From assembly GCA_947628975.1 (NCBI GenBank), contig CANRBW010000043.1:1-10579 (forward strand): DNA of 10,579 nucleotides. Reading direction: 5' to 3'. The notes beneath the pieces were generated by a model. It did no database searches. It was not told the DNA's origin and was given only the letters and a program-made list of their open reading frames with translations. The position numbers and the translations under genes were made by a program. Of this stretch, positions 5,870 to 10,579 are shown piece after piece (position 1 is the stretch's first letter; each line of letters starts with the position of its first letter). The stretch comes from an uncultured Oscillospiraceae bacterium (GTDB taxonomy: Bacteria; Bacillota; Clostridia; Oscillospirales; Oscillospiraceae).

Positions 5870-7293
5870 AACTCTACAATTCCGCCACCCGGACCAAGGA
5901 GGAGTTGGTCCCCCACCAGCCGGGAAAGGTGGGGATGTACACCTGTGGCCCCACCGTCTACCACTTCGCTCACATCGGCAACCTGCGCTCCTACCTCATG
6001 GAGGACGTGCTGGAGAAGGCCCTGCGGTGGGAGGGATATGAGGTCACCCGGGTGATGAACATCACCGACGTGGGCCACCTCTCCTCCGACGCGGACACCG
6101 GCGAGGACAAGATGCTCAAGGGCGCCCAGCGGGAGCACAAGAGCGTCATGGAGATCGCCCGGTTTTATACCGATGCCTTCTTCGCCGACTGCGAAAAGCT
6201 CAACATCAAGCGCCCCGACGTGGTCCAGCCCGCCACCGGCATGATCGACGAGTATATCCGGGTCATCACCCGGCTGCTGGACACCGGCTACGCCTATCTG
6301 GCCGGGGGCAACGTCTACTTCGACACCTCCAAGCTGGCCCGGTACTACATCTTCAGCGAGCACGACGAGGAGAACCTGGCCGTGGGGGTCCGGGACAGCG
6401 TGGAGGAGGACGAGAACAAGCGAAACAAGGCGGACTTTGTCCTGTGGTTCACCAAGAGCAAGTTCGAGGACCAGGCCCTGAAGTGGGACTCCCCCTGGGG
6501 GGTGGGCTACCCCGGCTGGCACATCGAGTGCTCCTGCATCTCCATGAAGTACCTGGGGGAGTATCTGGACCTCCACTGCGGCGGCATCGACAACGCCTTC
6601 CCCCACCACACCAACGAGATCGCCCAGAGCGAGGCGTACCTGGGCCACCCCTGGTGCCGGCACTGGTTCCACGTCCACCATCTGAACACCAACGACGGGA
6701 AGATGAGCAAGTCCAAGGGGGAGTTTCTGACCGTCTCCCTGCTGGAGGAGAAGGGCTTCGACCCCCTGGCCTACCGGCTGTTCTGCCTCCAGAGCCACTA
6801 CCGCAAGGCCCTGACCTTCTCCTGGGAGAACCTGCAAAACGCCCAGGGGGCCTATGACAAGCTGATCCGGCGGGTGGCCGCCCTCACCGGGGAGGGGGAG
6901 ACCGGCGGGCCGGAGGCGGAGGCCCTCACCGCCCGGTTCCGGGAGGCCCTGGACAACGACCTGAACACCTCCCTGGCCGTCACCGCCCTCTACGACGTGC
7001 TCAAGGCCCCCCTCAGCGACGCCGCCAAGCGCGCCCTCATCGCCGACTTCGACCGGGTGCTGGGCCTGCGGCTCCTGGACCGGGCGGACGCCCTCCGGGA
7101 GAAGGAGGCCGCCCGGAGCGCCCCCGCCGCCCTGTCGGAGGAGGACGCCGCGGTCCAGGCCCTGGTGGACCGGCGGGCGGAGGCCAAGAAGACCAAGGAC
7201 TTCGCCGCCGCCGACGCCCTCCGGGCCCAGCTGGCCGGGATGGGGGTGGAGGTCACCGACACCCCCCAGGGACCGGTCTGGAGGAGAGTGTGA
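5866..7293 (+). CDS. cysS: Cysteine--tRNA ligase
   Basis: A 475-residue class I synthetase of normal length that charges tRNA-Cys with cysteine using ATP. Zinc ligands are Cys27 (in YTCGPTVY), Cys222 (in WHIECS), His247 and Glu251 (in HHTNEIAQSE). The HIGH motif appears as HIGN (36-39) and the KMSKS motif is intact at 279-283. The catalytic half fills about 1-300; an anticodon-side helical bundle follows (HYRKALTFSWENLQNA), and the C-terminal end has the usual FAAADALRAQLAGMGVEV block. The start overlaps the cysE stop by 4 nt, and the next gene starts on its stop codon, so expression is likely coupled across cysE, cysS and the rhomboid gene. No missing catalytic residue was seen. Confidence 0.97.
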   Translation: MKLYNSATRTKEELVPHQPGKVGMYTCGPTVYHFAHIGNLRSYLMEDVLEKALRWEGYEVTRVMNITDVGHLSSDADTGEDKMLKGAQREHKSVMEIARFYTDAFFADCEKLNIKRPDVVQPATGMIDEYIRVITRLLDTGYAYLAGGNVYFDTSKLARYYIFSEHDEENLAVGVRDSVEEDENKRNKADFVLWFTKSKFEDQALKWDSPWGVGYPGWHIECSCISMKYLGEYLDLHCGGIDNAFPHHTNEIAQSEAYLGHPWCRHWFHVHHLNTNDGKMSKSKGEFLTVSLLEEKGFDPLAYRLFCLQSHYRKALTFSWENLQNAQGAYDKLIRRVAALTGEGETGGPEAEALTARFREALDNDLNTSLAVTALYDVLKAPLSDAAKRALIADFDRVLGLRLLDRADALREKEAARSAPAALSEEDAAVQALVDRRAEAKKTKDFAAADALRAQLAGMGVEVTDTPQGPVWRRV

Positions 7294-7883
7294 TGGCGCG
7301 CCGGGAGATGCAAAAGCGGGTCATCAAGCTCCAGTTCAACGCCCCGGTGATCCTGCTGTTCACCCTCTGCGCCCTGGGGGCGCTGGTGGCGAACTACTTC
7401 ACCCGCGGGGAGGCCAACGCCCGCTTCTTCAGCGTCTACGGCTTCCGCCCCGACCAGTTTTTGTGGTATGTCCGCCTGCTGGGCCATGTGCTGGGCCACA
7501 CCGGCTGGGAGCATTACCTGGGGAATATGGTCCTGCTGTTGGTGGTGGGGCCGCCCCTGGAGGAGAAGTACGGCAGCTGGACCATGCTGTGGTGCATCCT
7601 CTTCACCGCCGTGGTCTCCGGCCTGGTCCACTGCTTCTGGGACCCGTCCACCGCCCTGCTGGGGGCCAGCGGCATCGTGTTCATGCTCATCATGCTCTCC
7701 TCCCTGGCCGGGATGCGGGGCGGGGCCATCCCCATCACCATGATTTTGGTGGGGGTGATCTACCTGGGGGGCGAGCTGGTGGCCGCCTTCACCGGGGACG
7801 ACTCGGTCTCCCGGCTGACCCATATCATCGGCGGGCTGTGCGGCACCTTCCTGGGCTTCTTCCTGGCGCGGGGGCGGAGATGA
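7293..7883 (+). CDS. Rhomboid-family intramembrane serine protease
   Basis: A 196-residue membrane protein with about six hydrophobic segments, close to the minimal rhomboid core. Key residues match E. coli GlpG: HTGWEHYLGNM gives His69, His74 and Asn78 at the spacing of His145, His150 and Asn154; GASG (124-127) supplies the nucleophile Ser126; THIIGG supplies His177, partner of the catalytic dyad. An active intramembrane protease is therefore expected, with its active site opening toward the outer face. The head (MARREMQKRVIK) is short and basic, with no large cytoplasmic domain. Its substrate is unknown. The ATG at 7293 shares one base with the cysS stop; SD GGAGG (7280-7284) also serves GTG 7290, which would add one residue. 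Its own stop overlaps miaA by 4 nt, so it sits inside a translation-gene operon. Confidence 0.88.
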   Translation: MARREMQKRVIKLQFNAPVILLFTLCALGALVANYFTRGEANARFFSVYGFRPDQFLWYVRLLGHVLGHTGWEHYLGNMVLLLVVGPPLEEKYGSWTMLWCILFTAVVSGLVHCFWDPSTALLGASGIVFMLIMLSSLAGMRGGAIPITMILVGVIYLGGELVAAFTGDDSVSRLTHIIGGLCGTFLGFFLARGRR

Positions 7884-8815
7884 CAGAGCGTGTCGTGGTG
7901 GTCTGCGGCCCCACCGCCACGGGGAAGACCGCCCTGGCCGTGGCCCTGGCCAAGGCCCTGGACGGAGAGGTGGTAGGGGCGGACTCCATGCAGGTCTACC
8001 GGGGGATGGACATCGGCACCGCCAAGCCCACCCCGGCGGAGATGGACGGGGTCCCCCACCACATGATCGACGTGGCCGACCCCAGGGAGGACTTTTCGGT
8101 GGCCCGGTATGTGGACCTGGCCCTGCCGGTGGTGGAGGACATCCTGGCGCGGGGCAGGACGGCCATCGTGGCCGGGGGCACCGGGCTCTACATCGACAAC
8201 CTCATGGCCGGGCGGCGGTTCGCCGCCTTTTCGGGGGAGACCAGAAGGGCGTTGGAGGCGCGGGGCCGGGCGGAGGGCCTGGCCGCCCTCTACGCCGAGC
8301 TGGGCCGGGTGGATCCCCGGCGGCAGGCCCAGGTCCACCCCAACGACGAAAAGCGGATCCTCCGGGCGCTGGAGGTCTTTTACGAGACCGGCCGGACCCA
8401 GTCCGACCACCACGCCTGGACCCAGGCCCAGCCCCCCCGATTCACCCCCGCGCGGATCGGGCTGGACTTCGCCGACCGGCGGAGGCTGTGGGAGCGGATC
8501 GACGCGCGGGTGGACGCCATGATGGAGGCGGGGCTGGCCGGGGAGGTCCGGGCCCTGCTGGACAGCGGGGTGCCGCCGGAGGCCACCGGGATGCAGGCCA
8601 TCGGCTACAAGGAGCTGGCCGCCGCCGTCCGGGGGGACGGGGACCTGGCCGCCGCCGTGGGGGAGGTGAAGCTCCGCTCCCGGCAGTACGCCAAGCGGCA
8701 GCGCAGCTGGTTCCGCCGCCATGGCGACACCCACTGGATCCTCTGGGGGGACCGGCCGGATCTTTCCTCCGCCCTCCAGGATTCGACAGCCTTCCTCCGC
8801 CAAAAGGGTATATGA
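7880..8815 (+). CDS. miaA: tRNA dimethylallyltransferase MiaA
   Basis: A 311-residue enzyme that adds dimethylallyl to N6 of A37 in tRNAs reading UNN codons. The P-loop GPTATGKT is at 10-17; DSMQVYRGMDIGTAKP (35-50) holds the catalytic Asp35 and substrate-site residues; GGTGLY is at 99-104. HPNDEKRILRALEVFYETG marks the tRNA-recognition part, and QAIGYKE and RSRQYAKRQRSWFRR lie near the C-terminus. All are intact. An open frame in the same phase extends back to 7463, but that stretch overlaps the rhomboid gene in another frame; the ATG at 7880 overlapping the rhomboid stop (ATGA) gives the normal N-terminus. hfq follows 54 nt later, the same order as in many bacteria. Confidence 0.96.
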   Translation: MTERVVVVCGPTATGKTALAVALAKALDGEVVGADSMQVYRGMDIGTAKPTPAEMDGVPHHMIDVADPREDFSVARYVDLALPVVEDILARGRTAIVAGGTGLYIDNLMAGRRFAAFSGETRRALEARGRAEGLAALYAELGRVDPRRQAQVHPNDEKRILRALEVFYETGRTQSDHHAWTQAQPPRFTPARIGLDFADRRRLWERIDARVDAMMEAGLAGEVRALLDSGVPPEATGMQAIGYKELAAAVRGDGDLAAAVGEVKLRSRQYAKRQRSWFRRHGDTHWILWGDRPDLSSALQDSTAFLRQKGI

Positions 8816-8818
8816 TAA

Positions 8819-8836
8819 GCCGGGCCGAGGCCCGGC
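8819..8836 (+). other. Small GC hairpin between miaA and hfq
   Basis: gccgggcc and ggcccggc form a perfect inverted repeat of 8 bases around a 2-nt centre, folding as about 7 pairs with a 4-nt loop. It starts 3 nt after the miaA stop and ends 33 nt before the hfq start. No T run follows, so it does not look like a terminator. It could be a processing or mRNA-stability element that lets hfq be expressed apart from miaA, or a chance product of high GC. Confidence 0.4.
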
Positions 8837-8869
8837 GAACTATGCCACTTTTGGAAAGGAAGCGCAGCG

Positions 8870-9097
8870 ATGAAAAACACAAAAATTTTACAGGACGCTT
8901 TTTTGACCCGATGCCGCACCGCCCGGATGCCGGTGACCCTGTTTCTGATGAACGGCTTTCAGATCCGGGGCACCATCACCGGCTTCGACCCCTTCGTGGT
9001 GGTGGTCCAGTCTGAGGAAAAGCAACAGGTCATCTACAAGCACGCCATCTCCACCATCGTCCCGGAGAGAAGGCTGGAGCTGGCGCCGGCGGAGTAA
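8870..9097 (+). CDS. hfq: RNA chaperone Hfq
   Basis: A 75-residue Sm-like protein, typical of short Gram-positive Hfq, expected to form a ring of six and bind small RNAs and mRNAs. Sm1 spans about 20-46 (MPVTLFLMNGFQIRGTITGF then DPFVVVVQ). Sm2 is YKHAISTIVP (56-65), with the diagnostic Lys57-His58 that contact U-rich RNA ends. Gln8 and Phe42 match proximal-face residues of E. coli Hfq. The rim position has RCRTAR (14-19) with three Arg, somewhat like the RRER patch of E. coli. The C-terminal tail is only about 10 residues. SD AAAGGAAG lies about 9 nt before the ATG. Its position after miaA supports the call. Base use is less GC-rich around its start than in neighbours. Confidence 0.95.
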   Translation: MKNTKILQDAFLTRCRTARMPVTLFLMNGFQIRGTITGFDPFVVVVQSEEKQQVIYKHAISTIVPERRLELAPAE

Positions 9098-9133
9098 AAC
9101 AAAGCGTCCCCGGACCGGGAGGCGAAGCTACAT

Positions 9134-10375
9134 ATGAAACAGGGCACGCTGGTCACCCGCGTGGTGGTCCTTCTGATGCTGGCGGCGGTGCTGATCTACC
9201 TGGGGGTCTACATCTGGCAGGGGTTTTCCGACCCCTACCAGCTGGTGGTGAGCTACGCCTACGAGATGGACGACGACGCCGCCCTGGACGGGGTGGTGGT
9301 CCGCTCGGAGAGCCGGATCGGCGGGGAGGCCAGCCTGGCCGAGGTCCTGCCCCGGGAGGGGGAGCGGGTCAGCGCCGGCGCGGCGGTGGCCAGAGTCTAC
9401 CAAAACGAGAGCGCCCTGGGCGACCACCGGCAGCTCCAGGCCCTGGAACAGGAGCTGGAGCAGTTGCGCTACGCCCTGCGCCGGGGGGACACGGCGGCGG
9501 GGGCCAAGGAGCTGGACGGCCAGCTGGTCAACGACCTGGCCCTGCTGAAGAGCCACCTGTCCTCCGGGGAGCTGGGCGACCTGGAAGAGCGGGGGCTGGA
9601 CATCCGCTCCCTGGTGCTCAAGCGCACCTCCGACGCCGCCACCGGCGTGGAGAGCGCGGAGCGGATCCAGCAGACCGTGGGGGAGGTGGAGGAGCGGCTG
9701 AACGCCCTGCGGGCCACCTCCGCCCAGAGCACCAGCCTGGTGACGGTGAACCGGGGGGGTGTGTTCTCCGGCATGGCGGACGGTCTGGAGGACACGCTGA
9801 CCGCCCAGAGCCTGGAGACCCTCACCGTCCAGGACCTGGACCGGCTGAGCCGGAGCCAGGTCCAGGCGGACGAGACCGCCCTGGGGAAGCTGATCACCGA
9901 CGCCACCTGGTACTACGCCGCCGCCGTGGACAGCGCCGACGCCCAGCGCCTCACCGAGGGGGAAAGCTACGACCTGGCCTTCTCCGGGGATTTTGCGCGC
10001 GAGGTGTCCATGACCCTGGAGCGGCTGGGCCCGGAGGAGGAGGGGCGCAGGCTGGCGGTCTTCTCCTGCGACCGGTACCTCAACCAGGTGACCCTGTGCC
10101 GGTTCCTCAGCGCCCGGCTGATCTTTGAGCGCTTCACCGGCGTGTGGGTGCCGGACAAGGCCCTGCGGGTCCGGGAGAACGACGACGGCTCCACCACGCC
10201 GGGGGTCTACACCCTGGTGGGCCGCCAGGCCGAGTTCAAGCGGGTGGAGGTGGTCCGGGAGGGGGAGGACTTCTACCTGGTCCGGGGGACGGACTCCAAC
10301 CGCAAGGTCCTCCGGCCCGGAGACACCATCGTCCTGTCCAACCAGGAACTTTACGAGGGGAAGGTGATCGCGTGA
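9134..10375 (+). CDS. HlyD-like membrane-anchored protein of the clostridial yggS-sepF neighbourhood
   Basis: A 413-residue protein with one N-terminal membrane span (about 8-28), leaving the rest outside the cell. A lipoyl-like half (about 50-90: LDGVVVRSES and LPREGERVSAGAAVARVY) is followed by helical segments likely to form a coiled-coil hairpin (about 95-118 and 172-197). The returning half starts VTVNRGGVFSGMADGLE (203-219), then a beta-barrel region with GVWVPDKALR (336-345) typical of HlyD adaptors. No ABC transporter or outer-membrane partner is in view, and the likely host is a single-membrane Firmicute, so a classical export role is uncertain. In related Clostridia, as I recall, such a protein lies directly before yggS and sepF, which hints at an envelope or division role. 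SD GGGAGG is about 11 nt from the ATG. Its TGA overlaps the next GTG start. Confidence 0.78.
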   Translation: MKQGTLVTRVVVLLMLAAVLIYLGVYIWQGFSDPYQLVVSYAYEMDDDAALDGVVVRSESRIGGEASLAEVLPREGERVSAGAAVARVYQNESALGDHRQLQALEQELEQLRYALRRGDTAAGAKELDGQLVNDLALLKSHLSSGELGDLEERGLDIRSLVLKRTSDAATGVESAERIQQTVGEVEERLNALRATSAQSTSLVTVNRGGVFSGMADGLEDTLTAQSLETLTVQDLDRLSRSQVQADETALGKLITDATWYYAAAVDSADAQRLTEGESYDLAFSGDFAREVSMTLERLGPEEEGRRLAVFSCDRYLNQVTLCRFLSARLIFERFTGVWVPDKALRVRENDDGSTTPGVYTLVGRQAEFKRVEVVREGEDFYLVRGTDSNRKVLRPGDTIVLSNQELYEGKVIA

Positions 10376-10579
10376 ACACGTTGGAGGAGCGGCTGGCCGC
10401 CGCCAGAGCCGCCGTGGCCGACGCCGCCCTGGCCCTCTGGGTCAACGGCGCGTTCATCGGCTACAGCGAGGACAGCTTCACCCCCGCGGAGTTTGACCTG
10501 ACGCCCTTCGTCCACCCCGGAAACAACCGGATCGCCGTGGCGGTGTTCCGCTTCTGCAGCGGCAGCTGGTTGGAGGATC
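10372..10579 (+). CDS. Chimeric open frame: YggS-like start joined to a GH2 beta-galactosidase fragment (3' partial)
   Basis: The frame begins at GTG 10372, overlapping the HlyD-like stop by 4 nt, and stays open to the window edge (69 residues). Residues 1-19 (MNTLEERLAAARAAVADAA) look like the N-terminal helix of YggS, the PLP-binding protein expected at this position. From about residue 22 the sequence is instead a LacZ-type family 2 glycoside hydrolase jelly-roll domain: LWVNG (22-26), GYSEDSFTPAEFDLTPF (30-46), NNRIAV (51-56) and GSWLED (64-69). In LacZ these residues lie well inside the protein, near the sugar-binding domain, never at the N-terminus. Neither half is a complete domain, so a working fusion is very unlikely. 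The best reading is a join of unrelated DNA at a contig end. Both family matches are by eye; the GH2 match is strong, the YggS match moderate. Confidence 0.75.
   Translation, partial: MNTLEERLAAARAAVADAALALWVNGAFIGYSEDSFTPAEFDLTPFVHPGNNRIAVAVFRFCSGSWLED
10426..10437. other. Probable chimeric junction between yggS and lacZ-type sequence
   Basis: The switch from YggS-like to beta-galactosidase-like coding falls within a run of GCC/CTG codons (gacgccgccctggccctc, about 10420-10437). This low-complexity GC stretch could give the microhomology for a false assembly join. The exact base cannot be set from one sequence. Confidence 0.65.

Noticed and set aside
7463..7879. An N-terminal extension of about 139 codons in frame with miaA.
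   Set aside because: It overlaps the rhomboid gene in another frame, is low-complexity, and the ATG at 7880 gives a normal full-length MiaA.
5749..8803. Reverse-strand frames antisense to cysS, the rhomboid gene and miaA (5749-6837, 6990-7823, 7760-8803).
   Set aside because: Same composition artefact; the forward genes carry complete catalytic motifs.
8811..8816. TATGAT at the end of miaA as a -10 for hfq.
   Set aside because: No -35 at the right distance; it overlaps the miaA stop region and could be chance.
10372..10579. A genuine new YggS-beta-galactosidase fusion enzyme.
   Set aside because: Only an N-terminal helix of one family is joined to the middle of another; neither fold would be whole, and the join lies at the window edge.

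Overview
The window is about 10.6 kb of very GC-rich, gene-dense bacterial chromosome. Gene content and order suggest a high-GC member of the Clostridia, probably a gut Oscillospirales relative of Flavonifractor, Lawsonibacter or Intestinimonas. That placement is inference from the gene neighbourhoods (mltG followed by a U32 protein, cysE-cysS, miaA-hfq, and an HlyD-like protein before a YggS-like start), the strong Shine-Dalgarno sites and the clostridial type of thymidylate kinase. No rRNA, tRNA, CRISPR array, transposase or phage gene was seen.

Region 1 (1-520) holds the end of an M15-type cell-wall peptidase, a strong intrinsic terminator with a perfect 17-bp stem, and a promoter with an extended -10. 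Region 2 (521-2533) is a three-gene operon: a WecG/TagA-family glycosyltransferase starting at TTG, a clostridial thymidylate kinase, and a DJ-1/PfpI-family protein. Region 3 (2505-2764) is the only reverse-strand unit. It encodes a 45-residue cysteine-rich membrane microprotein, has a good ribosome binding site, and ends in its own reverse-strand terminator.

Region 4 (2765-8815) is one closely packed forward series: mltG, a U32 protein of the TrhP/YrrO type, cysE, cysS, a rhomboid protease and miaA. Four of its five junctions are overlaps or gaps of 3 nt or less; the U32-cysE gap is 12 nt and carries a strong SD. The series combines cell-wall trimming, tRNA modification (U32, MiaA), cysteine synthesis and cysteine charging. 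Region 5 (8816-10375) has hfq after a small hairpin, then an HlyD-like membrane-anchored protein.

Region 6 (10372-10579) is the oddest part. An open frame begins like YggS, as expected after the HlyD-like gene, but after about 20 codons it reads as the interior of a family 2 beta-galactosidase up to the window edge. An assembly or cloning chimera at the contig end is the best explanation. Apart from this junction and the cysteine-rich microprotein, the window looks like ordinary housekeeping chromosome, and I see no clear undescribed multi-gene system.
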